A stretch of DNA of 64,000 nucleotides from NCBI GenBank assembly GCA_004556455.1, contig SFGY01000005.1:79491-143490 (forward strand), given 5' to 3'. The stretch is from Clostridiales bacterium. GTDB taxonomy: Bacteria; Bacillota; Clostridia; Saccharofermentanales; DTU023. The translations under genes and the position numbers were made by a program. The notes below the pieces were generated by a model that was given only the letters and a program-made list of their open reading frames with translations, did no database searches and had not been told where the DNA came from. Shown here piece after piece: positions 24,375-33,304 of this stretch; within the stretch, counting starts at the first letter, position 1; every line of letters begins with the position of its first letter.

Positions 24375-25304
24375 TCACGGAGCTGATGGGGAAGAGGCCA
24401 TGCGCGCAGAATCCTCCACAATTTTTTCAAGAAGCGCCATGTCAAACTGCTTTTCCATTTCGTCGGCAAGGCGTTCATAAACGAGCTCACGCTCCTCGCG
24501 GCTGGTCACAGGCGAGCCGCCATGTTCGGCGGCTGAGAGGCTGTCTTCATCATCAATGCGTAAATCGAGCATGGGTAGCACGCCGAGCACAGGTTTGTGG
24601 CATAGCTCCTCAAGCTGCCGGAGACCTGGTTCGAGGAGCCTTATGTCGCCGCGAAACTTGTTGATGATAAGGGCACGAATGAGTTCGTTTTCTTCTGCTT
24701 CAATAAGGCCAAGAGTGCCGTAGAGTGAGGCGAAAACACCGCCGCGGTCGATGTCGCCGATGAGCAGCGCCGGCATATTTAAGCGTTTAGCCAGACCCAG
24801 GTTGACGAAATCGTCGCTTTTGAGGTTAATTTCAGCGGGGCTGCCCGCGCCTTCGACGAGAACAAGGTCGGCTTGTCGGGCCAGTGAGTCAAAGGCCGCG
24901 AGTATTCCCGGCCAGTATTTCTTTTTTTCACGATAGTAATCGACTGCACGCAGCACGCCCTCTTTTCGCCCCAGAAAGAAGACCTCAGAGCCCTGATCAC
25001 TGAGCGGTTTCAGCAGCAGAGGATTCATCTCGGCCAGGGGTTCAGCCTTGCAGGCTTCAGCCTGCATGACCTGCGCCTTGCTGATTTCGCGCCCGTCCGG
25101 GAAAACATAACTGTTGGAGGACATATTCTGTGACTTAAAAGGCAGAACCTTCAGGCCGCGGCGCGTGAAGAGGCGAGCTAAACCGGCGGTGAGCAAGCTC
25201 TTCCCCACCGAAGAGGAGGTCCCCAGCAGCATCAGGCGGCGACACTGCAAAGCAGCGGCCTTCGTGGAGGGTAAGTTCAACTCATGGAGACTTTTTTCAT
25301 TCAT
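24375..25304 (-). CDS. cbiP: Cobyric acid synthase, N-terminal (synthetase) part only
   Basis: CbiP amidates adenosylcobyrinic a,c-diamide at four positions. Present here is the ATP-binding half: GTSSSVGKSLLTAGLARLF P-loop, FKSQNMSSNSYVFPDG, AQVMQAEA, VLVEGAGSPAEINL and LIGDIDRGGVFASLYG. At residue ~295 the linker (YERLADEMEKQFDMALLEK) is followed by an early stop. The entire GATase class-I domain of ~200 residues is missing; the family is ~500 residues. No amidotransferase sequence follows in any frame before tRNA-Ser. Either a separate glutaminase subunit exists, ammonia is used, or the gene is damaged. It is detached from the main cob operon. Confidence 0.85.
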   Translation of the reverse strand: MNEKSLHELNLPSTKAAALQCRRLMLLGTSSSVGKSLLTAGLARLFTRRGLKVLPFKSQNMSSNSYVFPDGREISKAQVMQAEACKAEPLAEMNPLLLKPLSDQGSEVFFLGRKEGVLRAVDYYREKKKYWPGILAAFDSLARQADLVLVEGAGSPAEINLKSDDFVNLGLAKRLNMPALLIGDIDRGGVFASLYGTLGLIEAEENELIRALIINKFRGDIRLLEPGLRQLEELCHKPVLGVLPMLDLRIDDEDSLSAAEHGGSPVTSREERELVYERLADEMEKQFDMALLEKIVEDSARMASSPSAP

Positions 25305-25535
25305 TTGTATGTCTTCCTTTTATTTTATCCTTGTCGAGTACGAGGGTGCTCGCCGACATTTTTTGTTCAGGCTGTAAGCCAATTCAATTGGCAGGATCAT
25401 CCACTTGAGTACTGCGTTAATTTTATCTCAGTTCACGCGAGATGCGAAAGGCTTTATGAAAGCCCCGAAATTTCGCGTTGTTTTGAATTACACGGTGGTT
25501 TTGAATTTTGCGCCTGTCCTGGATAAAGGCATCTC

Positions 25536-25563
25536 TTGAATATCACGCCTGTTTTGATATAGT
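25536..25563 (+). promoter_or_regulatory. Promoter of the THF riboswitch-folT transcript
   Basis: TTGAAT (25536-25541), 16-bp spacer, TATAGT (25558-25563), about 45 nt ahead of the aptamer. The preceding 230 bp after cbiP show no gene. Confidence 0.6.
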
Positions 25564-25609
25564 AGAAGCAGTAGAAGTTCACTTCTGCAAAATCATACAA
25601 TTCGAAAGA

Positions 25610-25699
25610 CAGAGTAGGAAGACTTGCGTCAAGTGCAGTGGGATGGGAAGTTGCCCGCTGACGAAAGAGACGGTGGACCCTGTGAAACCGTAAACTCTG
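25610..25699 (+). promoter_or_regulatory. THF (tetrahydrofolate) riboswitch aptamer
   Basis: Matches the THF-I riboswitch layout: closing stem CAGAGT (25610-25615) / ACTCTG (25694-25699), conserved GCGTCAAGTG (25626-25635), GGGATGGGAAGTTGCCC loop region, ACGAA (25661-25665) and GGTG...CCG near the 3' side. It precedes a folate-type ECF S component, as known THF riboswitches do. Confidence 0.85.
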
Positions 25700-25741
25700 C
25701 GGTGAGTCTCCCGCGTCCGCTGCCGCTTAAGCTGCTTATCA

Positions 25742-25778
25742 CTCCTTTTGTGGCAACTGTCATGAAAGGAGCTTTTTT
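25742..25778 (+). terminator. folT expression platform: terminator that also hides the SD
   Basis: CTCCTTT (25742-25748) pairs with AAAGGAG (25765-25771), followed by TTTTTT (25773-25778) immediately before the ATG at 25779. The AAAGGAG is the ribosome site of folT, so the same stem could end transcription or block initiation when folate is bound. Confidence 0.7.
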
Positions 25779-26351
25779 ATGATTAAGCGTACCCGTATGC
25801 TGACCACAAGCGCTTTGCTTGCGGCTCTGGTCGTCATTCTCGGCCAGTTTTCCCTGAGAATTGGCAACAGTTTTAAATTTACCCTTGACGAGATTCCCAT
25901 CTATATCGGCGCCCTTCTCCTGGGTCCGGTCTGCGGTACTGCCGTCGGGGGCATTGGCACCCTTATTTCCCAGCTTCTGGCGTATGGGCTCAGTCCGACC
26001 ACCCCCATGTGGATGTTGCCGAACATCAGCACGGGTCTATTGGCAGGAATCTATGCCAAAAAACAAAATTACAGGCTGAGCAAGAGGCAGGCCATCTTCA
26101 TTTTGCTTTTCTGCAATCTCGTGAGTACGACACTGAATACGCTCTTTATTTATATCGACGCGCATATTTATGGCTACTACACTCCTGCCCTGATTCTGGG
26201 TATGTTGATCCCGCGCTATCTTCTTTCCAGTACTAAGGGTGTTGTCTATGCCCTGGTTCTCCCTCCGCTTGTTGAGAGACTGCGTAGTGCACTTAAAATG
26301 GATAGCAACTGGGTTTCAGCCAGGAAAGCCAAGACGAATGATCTGACATAA
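25779..26351 (+). CDS. folT: Folate-family ECF transporter S component
   Basis: 190-residue membrane protein with about six helices, the substrate-binding subunit of an energy-coupling-factor importer. The family features are the N-terminal LTTSALLAALVVILGQFSLRIGNSFKFTLDEIPI segment (residues 7-41, with the ArgN-type motif) and a GPVCGTAVGGIGTLISQLL loop. Folate specificity is inferred from the THF riboswitch upstream and from sequence resemblance to FolT. The shared EcfA/A'/T module is not in this window. It is a single-gene transcript. Confidence 0.88.
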   Translation: MIKRTRMLTTSALLAALVVILGQFSLRIGNSFKFTLDEIPIYIGALLLGPVCGTAVGGIGTLISQLLAYGLSPTTPMWMLPNISTGLLAGIYAKKQNYRLSKRQAIFILLFCNLVSTTLNTLFIYIDAHIYGYYTPALILGMLIPRYLLSSTKGVVYALVLPPLVERLRSALKMDSNWVSARKAKTNDLT

Positions 26352-26411
26352 TTGCAAGTTTTCGGATCATCTGGCTTGGCTGCGGATTTTGTACGAACGA
26401 GAGTTTCCCTG

Positions 26412-26436
26412 CTTTAGAAAGGCCTGAAACCAGGCC
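26412..26436 (-). terminator. Possible terminator after livF
   Basis: On the minus strand GGCCTG-GTTT-CAGGCC followed by TTTCT, 45-65 bases after the livF stop. The T tract is short. Confidence 0.4.
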
Positions 26437-26477
26437 CATCCAGGAAAATGAATGCCTATCCTCGGCGTGACTTCCCC

Positions 26478-27257
26478 TTATGCACCGAGATAGGCTTTTC
26501 TGACCAGAGGATCGTTCATCAATTCTTTAGCTGAACCCTCCAGAGCAATACTTCCCGTTTCCAGTATATAGGCCCGATCCGAAATGGAGAGGGCCTTTTT
26601 GGCGTTCTGCTCGACAAGTAAAATGGTCACGCCATCTTCTTTTAAGCTCTGAATCAGCTCGAAAATCATCGATACAAAAAGAGGGGAGAGGCCCATAGAA
26701 GGCTCATCCAGGAGCAGGAGATCCGGGTGTGACATCAGCGCCCGCCCCACGGCAAGAAGCTGCTGTTCGCCGCCGGAAAGGGTACCTGCACGCTGCAGTT
26801 TGCGCTCCCGCAGGATGGGAAATCTGTCATAGTAAGCTTTGCGTCGTGCTTTCAGGACTTCAGGTCCGTCCTTTACAGCGAAAGCGCCAAGCTTGATGTT
26901 GGACGAAACGGAGAGGTCGGCAAAAATACGCCTCCCCTCGGGAACCTGAGCGAGTCCGCTTCTCACGATTTTTTCAGGGTTTTTGCCACAGATATTATTA
27001 CCCTTGAAAAGAATCTGGCCGGATTTAGCTTTCAACAAACCGGAAATGCATTGCATTGTCGTCGTCTTGCCGGCTCCATTGGCGCCGATGATGGAGACGA
27101 TTTCCCCTTGTTTGACATGAAAACTCACATCTTTGATGGCGTGAATATGGCCATAATAAACATTCAGTTTTTGCACCTCGAGAAAGGCCATTTCACGAGT
27201 TTCTGGCGAAGCGTTGCCGGCATTTGGCCGCCAATATTTCTGACATTGAAAAGACAT
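26478..27257 (-). CDS. livF: Branched-chain amino-acid ABC transporter ATP-binding protein LivF
   Basis: ABC ATPase of the high-affinity leucine/isoleucine/valine importer. Walker A GANGAGKTT, LSGGEQQLLAVGRAL signature, Walker B LLLLDEPSMGLSP and the H-loop region VEQNAKKAL typical of LivF. The ATG at 27257 is chosen for its AAAGGAG; the longer reading to 27383 overlaps the upstream gene and has no site. About 259 residues including a ~22-residue N-terminal extension before the usual MAFLEVQKLNVYYG start (27192). Last gene of the livJ-H-MG-F operon. Confidence 0.95.
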   Translation of the reverse strand: MSFQCQKYWRPNAGNASPETREMAFLEVQKLNVYYGHIHAIKDVSFHVKQGEIVSIIGANGAGKTTTMQCISGLLKAKSGQILFKGNNICGKNPEKIVRSGLAQVPEGRRIFADLSVSSNIKLGAFAVKDGPEVLKARRKAYYDRFPILRERKLQRAGTLSGGEQQLLAVGRALMSHPDLLLLDEPSMGLSPLFVSMIFELIQSLKEDGVTILLVEQNAKKALSISDRAYILETGSIALEGSAKELMNDPLVRKAYLGA

Positions 27258-27327
27258 TCTGCTCTCCTTTGAGCTTAGGGTTCTTGCAAGCGCTCTGACA
27301 AGCGGTGAATCAATCTGGACAGCTGGT

Positions 27328-29289
27328 TTATTTGCTTTCGAGCATCTTCGATCGGATAAAATCAGGTGCTGCCATCGCCTCATCCTGATCGTCTTCTTTC
27401 CCCAGATAGGCTTCGATGACTTCTGGTCGCCTGACCACTTCCAGAGGGGCCCCCTCCGCGATCAACTGACCGTGATCCAGAACAAGCAGGCGTTCACAGA
27501 TGCCAAGGACCAGCTTCATGTCGTGCTCAATAAGCAGAACGGTGAGACCGAAGCGATCGCGGATCAGCCGTATGGTCTTCATGAGATCTTCCGTCTCGAT
27601 CGGATTCATGCCGGCAGCCGGTTCATCCAGGAGAAGGACTTTGGGTCGTGTGGCCAGAGCGCGCACAATTTCCAGCTTGCGCTGTTCACCATAGGGGAGT
27701 GAAGCGGCACGATGGGAAGCGACGTGATCGAGATCAAGGATCTTGAGCAGCTCCAGCGCGCTTTTTTCCACCTCGGCTTCTTCCTTCCAGAAAAGAGGAA
27801 GGCGCAGGACGCCCTGAATTTTGCCGTAGCTCATCTTGTCGTTCATGGCGACCTGAACATTTTGCAGCACGGTAAGGTACTTAAAGAGACGAATATTCTG
27901 AAAGGTTCGGGCAATGCCCATATGCACGAGCTCATCTGGCTTTTCGTGGGTGATGACACGATCCTGAAACCGGTATTCGCCGGAGCTTTGGCGATACTGA
28001 CCGGTAAGAATATTGAAAACCGTTGTTTTGCCTGCACCATTGGGGCCAATCAGGCCGACCAGTTCGCCTTCCATAAGCCTCAGAGAAAAGTCCTGCAAAG
28101 CGTGGAGACCGGCAAAGTGGATGGACAGGTGCTGGGTTTTCAGGAGGGGGGCGGCAGAGTTTTTGCCGGAGACGACAGCCGCATGATCAGAAACAGGTGA
28201 AGCTGTCTCTGAGAAGGCGGATTCTGAGCTCAGGCTACCGGGTTCCTCATCCTGCAAAGGACTTTGGGCCGGGACAGTTACTTCCGCTACCGTGTCTTCT
28301 TCCTTACCTTGCGGCTTCTTACGCTCCGGAAAGAGCCAGGTGAGGATTTTCGAGATCTGAAACTCTTCGCGGCCCAGAAGGCCAGAAGGGCGGTAGAGCA
28401 TGACGATGATGAGGGCCAGGGAATAAAGGATCATACGGTATTCATGAATGGCTCGCAGGAATTCCGGAAGGATGGTCAGGGCGATGGCCGAAAGAATCGA
28501 GCCCGTGAAGCTGCCCATACCACCGAGGACGACCATGACGAGAATATCAATGGAGGCTGTGGTGCCAAACTGTCGTGCCGAGAGCAAGCCCATGTATTGG
28601 GCATAGACCGCGCCTGCGATCCCGGCGAACATGGCGGAATAGGCAAAAGCGAAGATCTTGCTGCGGCTTAAATTAACCCCCGAGGCTTCGGCGGCGATTT
28701 CATCTTCACGAATGGCCAGAATCAGACGACCGTGGCGGCTGGTCATCATACTGTACATAAGCAGGACTGAGATGACGCAGATCAGATAAATCAGCGGCAT
28801 GTTTTTCTGTGTGGGAATCCCCGACAAACCCTGAGCACCACCGGTAAAGTCAAAATACTCAATGAACACGCGCACGATTTCGCCAAAAGCCAGCGTGATG
28901 ATGGCCAGATAATCACCTTTAAGACGGAGACTGGGGATACCGACAAGAAAACCCAGAATGAGTGCAGCGAGACTGCCGAGAAGAAGGGCGCAGAGATAGG
29001 CGGGTAAACCCTGCATTAGGCCACTTTTCAGAAAAAGACCTGCGCTGTAGGCTCCAACCGACATAAATCCGGCATGACCAAGGCTGATCTGGCCGAGAAT
29101 CCCGACCGTGATATTGAGCGATGCAGCCAGGATGATGTTGATCATAATCATGATGAGAATGCCGCTGTAATAGCGATTCAGGAGGCCCTGAGTGCTGAGA
29201 CCCAGGATGAGCAGATAGCCTCCAAAAAGCAGCAGGAAAGTTGCCGCGTAATCTCTTTTTTTATTCCCTGGCAGTGTAAAAGTTCTCAT
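27328..29289 (-). CDS. livMG: LivM-LivG fusion (permease + ATPase in one chain)
   Basis: 653 residues. Residues ~20-320 are the LivM permease (IILAASLNITVGILGQISLGHAGFM; VLGGMGSFTGSILSA), with about nine membrane segments. An acidic Ser/Glu-rich linker spans ~335-385. Residues ~390-630 are the LivG ATPase: Walker A GPNGAGKTT, ARTFQNIRLF, signature LPYGEQRKLEI, Walker B VLLLDEPAAGMNP and IEHDMKLVL. The usual separate livM and livG are joined, so one chain couples pore and motor and pairs with LivH and LivF. The gene starts 3 bases after livH ends. Confidence 0.93.
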   Translation of the reverse strand: MRTFTLPGNKKRDYAATFLLLFGGYLLILGLSTQGLLNRYYSGILIMIMINIILAASLNITVGILGQISLGHAGFMSVGAYSAGLFLKSGLMQGLPAYLCALLLGSLAALILGFLVGIPSLRLKGDYLAIITLAFGEIVRVFIEYFDFTGGAQGLSGIPTQKNMPLIYLICVISVLLMYSMMTSRHGRLILAIREDEIAAEASGVNLSRSKIFAFAYSAMFAGIAGAVYAQYMGLLSARQFGTTASIDILVMVVLGGMGSFTGSILSAIALTILPEFLRAIHEYRMILYSLALIIVMLYRPSGLLGREEFQISKILTWLFPERKKPQGKEEDTVAEVTVPAQSPLQDEEPGSLSSESAFSETASPVSDHAAVVSGKNSAAPLLKTQHLSIHFAGLHALQDFSLRLMEGELVGLIGPNGAGKTTVFNILTGQYRQSSGEYRFQDRVITHEKPDELVHMGIARTFQNIRLFKYLTVLQNVQVAMNDKMSYGKIQGVLRLPLFWKEEAEVEKSALELLKILDLDHVASHRAASLPYGEQRKLEIVRALATRPKVLLLDEPAAGMNPIETEDLMKTIRLIRDRFGLTVLLIEHDMKLVLGICERLLVLDHGQLIAEGAPLEVVRRPEVIEAYLGKEDDQDEAMAAPDFIRSKMLESK

Positions 29290-29292
29290 GTC

Positions 29293-30177
29293 TCAGACCT
29301 TCTCTCTCATTTCTTTACCGAAAAGGCCGCTCGGCTTGACCAGCAGAACGATGATAAGCACGGCAAAAACGAAGGCATCGCTCAGCGCCGTTGAAACGTA
29401 GGCTTTGCTCAAAGCTTCAATGATGCCAAGAATCAGTCCGCCGACCACAGCGCCGGGGACATTGCCGATGCCGCCGACCACAGCAGCAATGAAAGCCTTG
29501 ATGCCCAGCATCATGCCCATGGTGGGATTGATCTGTGGAAAAACCGCGAGGTAGAAAATGGCGCCTAGAGCAGCAAGAGCACTGCCGATGGCGAAGGTCA
29601 GACTGATGGCGTGATCCACATTGATGCCGATCATGCTGGCGGCGCCGTAATCTTCGCTGGTGGCCAGCATCGCCGTACCCCATTTGCTGCCGCGAAGAAA
29701 GAGCTGCAGCAGCAAGGTCAGAATCAGCGTGACAATGACAGTAATCAGCATGGGTAGGGAGAGCTTTAAGTCTCCGACTTGCACTGCCTCGCCCTCAAAA
29801 ACACGTGGAAAGGGCTTTGCGCCGGTACCAATAAATTTAGCCACGAGGTTTTCGATAAGTAAAGAAACCCCGATAGCCGTGATCAGATTGGCAATGCGTG
29901 GTGAATTGCGCAGGGGTCGATAAGCTATTTTTTCGATGAGGACACCGGCAAGCCCGCAGACGACCATAGCCACCAGGCCGGAAGCCCAAACCGGGAGACC
30001 TCTGGCATTGAGCAGAGGAAGCACGGAGAGTGCAGTGTAGGCGCCGATCATGAGGATATCCCCATGGGCAAAATTGATCAGTTTGGCAATGCCGTAGACC
30101 ATCGTGTAGCCCAAAGCAATCAAGCCGTAAATACTGCCGATCTGAATGCCGTTGAGCAGCTGATAAATAAAATTCAT
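29293..30177 (-). CDS. livH: Branched-chain amino-acid ABC transporter permease LivH
   Basis: 294 residues, about eight membrane segments. Family motifs: LLNGIQIGSIYGLIALGYTMVYGIAKLINFAHGD (residues 7-40), EKIAYRPLRNSPRIANLITAIGVSL, and KAFIAAVVGGIGNVPGAVVGG (EAA-like loop contacting the ATPase). The GTG/ATG choice is simple: ATG at 30177 follows AGGG/GGTCAGGG. It lies 175 bp downstream of livJ with no terminator visible, in the same direction. Confidence 0.96.
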   Translation of the reverse strand: MNFIYQLLNGIQIGSIYGLIALGYTMVYGIAKLINFAHGDILMIGAYTALSVLPLLNARGLPVWASGLVAMVVCGLAGVLIEKIAYRPLRNSPRIANLITAIGVSLLIENLVAKFIGTGAKPFPRVFEGEAVQVGDLKLSLPMLITVIVTLILTLLLQLFLRGSKWGTAMLATSEDYGAASMIGINVDHAISLTFAIGSALAALGAIFYLAVFPQINPTMGMMLGIKAFIAAVVGGIGNVPGAVVGGLILGIIEALSKAYVSTALSDAFVFAVLIIVLLVKPSGLFGKEMREKV

Positions 30178-30351
30178 TTCCCTGACCTTTTTCTTAGACC
30201 TTTGTCTTTGGCCTTTTCTTCTTGCATGAAACTTTACCCGGAAGATTCAAGTCGCCTCTATGGCAAGGATCAGGCTCCCGGAAGCAGCTCCGGGAAGCCT
30301 GCGGCATCTCGCCGCAGGCCCCGCAAAACTGGCGGACGGATCTGGGACCGT

Positions 30352-31611
30352 CTATTTTTCCGCCTTGACCACTAGATCCAGAACGTAAGCGCCGTCGACA
30401 ATTTTAATCATTGAAACATCTTTGATGGGGTTGTTATTTTCGTCGAAGGTTAACTGTCCGGTAATGCCCTCGAAGTTCAACTGTTTTAATTCTTTGCAGA
30501 TGGTTTCACGATCGACTTGTCCTGCTTTTTCGATAGCGGCTTTGAACATGTAAATTCCGTCGTAGGCCAGAGCTGAAAAAGCTGTAGGATCGTCCCCCCA
30601 GGCTTCACGGTAGGTCTTGATAAAGTTCTGAATTTTTTCGGAGTCGGCATCCATCGCATAATGGTTTGCATAAACCACATTATTCAGAACATCCTGAGAG
30701 CTTTTTTCAATCTGCTTGAGCACGCCATCCCAGCCGTCTGGGCCAAGCACCAGGCAATCCAGTCCGATTTCCCGTGCCTGACTGACGATCAGGGCATCCG
30801 TCTCATAGTAGTCCGGAACGAGCAGGACATCCGGCGATGCAGAAGCAATATTGGTGAGCTGTACGCGGAAATCCTTATCAGCGCTGCCATAAGCTTCCTC
30901 GGCGACAATTTCAACACCCTGAGCTTTGGCCTCAGTCTTAAAGGCCTCAACAATGCCGCTCGAATATTCTGAAGAGCTGTTTTTCAGCAGAGCAGCTTTT
31001 TTCTTCCCACATTGGCTGGCATAGCGAGCCAGAACCGTTCCCTGATAAGGATCGGTATAGCAGACACGGAAGACATAGTCCCGGCCCTCAGTGATGGAGA
31101 TTTGTGTGCCTGAGGGAGTCAGCATCGGGACTTTATCTTCATTGGCCAGAGGCGCTATCGCGAGACAGGGAGCCGAGGTTATGGCGCCGAGAATACCGCA
31201 GACGCCATCTTCGACGAGCCGGTTGTAGGCGTTGATGGCTTCCGTGTTATTGTGCTTATCATCCAGCAACACAAATTCGACGGGACGACCCAGGATACCA
31301 CCGGCTTTATTGATTTCTTCAACGGCCATTTTCGCCCCATTCGTGGCTGATACGCCGTAGACAGCAACTTCGCCTGTTAAGGGTCCCATAGAACCAATTT
31401 TAATGCTTTCCCCCGCAGCTTCGGTGGCTGTGCTCTTGCCGCCCTCTGTTGCAGGCGCAGGGGACGAAGCTTCTTTTTGCTCCGGAGCAGCGCTGTTTTC
31501 CGTCTTTTCTGCTGAGGCAGATGAGGGGCTTGGTGTGGCCGGGCTCGAACAGGCGCTCAGTAAAAAGGCGCTGACGAGGAACAAGGTACATAGTAAAGTG
31601 AGTTTTTTCAT
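30352..31611 (-). CDS. livJ: Branched-chain amino-acid binding lipoprotein LivJ/LivK
   Basis: 419-residue periplasmic-binding-type lipoprotein (Peripla_BP_6). The ATG at 31611 is set by GGGAGGAAAC and the signal peptide (MKKLTLLCTLFLVSAFLLSA, then Cys of the lipobox LLSAC). A Ser/Ala/Pro/Glu-rich linker follows, then the binding fold: IKIGSMGPLTGEVAVYGV, KAGGILGRPVEFVLLDDK, and PCLAIAPLANEDKVPMLTPSGT. The open frame extends upstream to 31770 but lies in the mRNA leader and has no purpose that I see. It delivers Leu/Ile/Val to LivHMGF. Confidence 0.95.
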   Translation of the reverse strand: MKKLTLLCTLFLVSAFLLSACSSPATPSPSSASAEKTENSAAPEQKEASSPAPATEGGKSTATEAAGESIKIGSMGPLTGEVAVYGVSATNGAKMAVEEINKAGGILGRPVEFVLLDDKHNNTEAINAYNRLVEDGVCGILGAITSAPCLAIAPLANEDKVPMLTPSGTQISITEGRDYVFRVCYTDPYQGTVLARYASQCGKKKAALLKNSSSEYSSGIVEAFKTEAKAQGVEIVAEEAYGSADKDFRVQLTNIASASPDVLLVPDYYETDALIVSQAREIGLDCLVLGPDGWDGVLKQIEKSSQDVLNNVVYANHYAMDADSEKIQNFIKTYREAWGDDPTAFSALAYDGIYMFKAAIEKAGQVDRETICKELKQLNFEGITGQLTFDENNNPIKDVSMIKIVDGAYVLDLVVKAEK

Positions 31612-31699
31612 CGTTTCCTCCCTGAGGACAGAAGAGAAGTTCTTTGACAAAGCGCTGAATCCGTCAGGATAGAGACTTTGCAGCAAACATTTCAGGTAA

Positions 31700-31777
31700 A
31701 TAAAAAGAGATCGTGCGAAGCCCTCTTTATTCCCTGAGTACAGGAAATAAGGTCGCAGAAGGCATTCCACGATCTCT
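31700..31777 (-). promoter_or_regulatory. Attenuator-like hairpin in the livJ leader
   Basis: On the minus strand AGAGATCGTG (31777-31768) and CACGATCTCT (31715-31706) form a perfect 10-bp stem, followed at once by TTTTT. The 52-nt loop holds a second stem (TTATT-CCTG / CAGG-AATAA). It lies inside the livJ leader, 95 nt before the start codon, so it could act as a conditional terminator. Confidence 0.55.
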
Positions 31778-31875
31778 TCAATTGTGCATCAAATAAGTCG
31801 TTCAGCGATTTGTCTGAGTTTTACCCTCAACATCTCGGCTAAGTCTCCTCTTCATCCCATAAAAAGATTGGACCC

Positions 31876-31904
31876 ATTATAAAAAGCAGAAAATTTTCAA
31901 ACAA
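31876..31904 (-). promoter_or_regulatory. Promoter of the liv operon
   Basis: Minus strand TTGTTT (31904-31899), 17-bp spacer, TATAAT (31881-31876). Confidence 0.7.
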
Positions 31905-31993
31905 TTCACAAAGTGGCTAAGTTCTCAGGGATATTACGCGCTTTTATAGCAAATTTAGATAAAAAACTAAGAAACGCGCAAAAATATACAAAG

Positions 31994-33304
31994 TTATGCA
32001 TTCGGGTGCTTATTGAAGACCTGTGGCCAGAGGCGGGGCAGGATGAGCTGAGCCAGGAGACCCAGCACGACGACAGGAAGAATCCAGGCAAAGTTCTTGA
32101 AGCTTTCCGGGAATAAATTTTCCAGCGGTGCCATGAGACTGATATGGCCATCAATACCATTTAAGATCATCTCTGCGGTGGGGAAGAGTGCGCCAAGCGA
32201 GCAGCCCATATGCAGGGCCTTGTGATCGAGGCTTTTATAAAAGAAATTGAGGACAATGAGCACAATGGCTAAGGGATAGATTCCTGCAAGAATCGGTGCG
32301 GCTATGGAGACAATTTTGTCTACCCCGGAGATGGAAAAATAATAACTGAAGGCGGTGGAGGCCAGAATTGCCCAGCGCATCTTGATGCGTCCGTGCGAGA
32401 GCGTTTCAAAAAATTCGCCCACAGTGGAGCTCAGCCCTATGGCTGTCGTGAGACAGGCTAAAACCATGGCGAGGCACATGAAGACGCTGCCCAGCCTGCC
32501 CAGCAAACCTTCGGCAATGAAGATCAGGCGATCCACATAGGTAAAATCGTGAATTTCTTTGAGAGAAGAGGTCGTTGCACCAATGTAGAGCAAGCCGGAA
32601 TAGAGAGCGGCAATCCCTATCGAGGCGATAATCCCGGCTTTAATGGTGCAGCTCACAAGCTCATCATGATCGTGAATCCCTTTGTTGACAAAAGAAGCGA
32701 CAACGATAGAAGTAAAGCACATGGCGCCGATCGCGTCCATCGTTTGATATCCTTTTTCAAAGGACGTGGAAAAGACGGCTTCCATACCGGTTGGAATCAT
32801 TTCACCAAGTGGAGTGATGAGGCCTTTAATGATAATAATCGAGAGAACAATGATGAGGCCAGGGGTAAGAAAATTGCCAATCAGATCCACAACGCGGGAT
32901 GGCCTGAACACAAAAAAGAGCACAATACTGAAAAAGATCGCAGAGGAAAGCCAGGCCGGAAAAGCGGGAATGAGGCTGCCTTTGAGAAACTCATAGGTGG
33001 TTGCGGCCGTTCTGGGAATGGCGAGGCCCGGCCCTATGGCCAGCATCGCTAAAACAGAAAAAAGGCTGATGGGCACTTTGCCAAGGTGATGTCCAAGATC
33101 CATGATATTTCCACCGGCCCGGGTTGTCGCGACGACTCCCATGAACACGAGGCCGATGCCGGTGCTCAAAAACCCTAAAGTTGCCGGCAGATATGCGCTG
33201 CCTGCTTCAGCCCCCAGCTGCGGAGGAAAGATCAGATTTCCAGCGCCGACAAACATTGCGAACAGGGCAAGCCCAGATACAATAATGATCTTTCTCTTAC
33301 TCAT
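31994..33304 (-). CDS. brnQ: Branched-chain amino-acid:cation symporter
   Basis: LIVCS-family transporter, 436 residues with about 12 membrane segments. Family start: GLALFAMFVGAGNLIFPPQLG, then IGPGLAIPRTAATTYE. It imports Leu/Ile/Val using Na+ or H+. It is encoded next to, and in the same direction as, the ABC-type liv operon, giving the cell two uptake routes. The terminator between them is not evident, but livJ has its own promoter after brnQ. Probable promoter at 33373-33402. Confidence 0.94.
   Translation of the reverse strand: MSKRKIIIVSGLALFAMFVGAGNLIFPPQLGAEAGSAYLPATLGFLSTGIGLVFMGVVATTRAGGNIMDLGHHLGKVPISLFSVLAMLAIGPGLAIPRTAATTYEFLKGSLIPAFPAWLSSAIFFSIVLFFVFRPSRVVDLIGNFLTPGLIIVLSIIIIKGLITPLGEMIPTGMEAVFSTSFEKGYQTMDAIGAMCFTSIVVASFVNKGIHDHDELVSCTIKAGIIASIGIAALYSGLLYIGATTSSLKEIHDFTYVDRLIFIAEGLLGRLGSVFMCLAMVLACLTTAIGLSSTVGEFFETLSHGRIKMRWAILASTAFSYYFSISGVDKIVSIAAPILAGIYPLAIVLIVLNFFYKSLDHKALHMGCSLGALFPTAEMILNGIDGHISLMAPLENLFPESFKNFAWILPVVVLGLLAQLILPRLWPQVFNKHPNA

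Larger units (their letters stand above)
31612..31993. other. livJ leader and promoter region (382 bp)
   Basis: No separate gene. It holds the livJ promoter (31876-31904) and an attenuator-like hairpin (31706-31777). The rest is a long 5' leader of about 260 nt. Confidence 0.6.
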
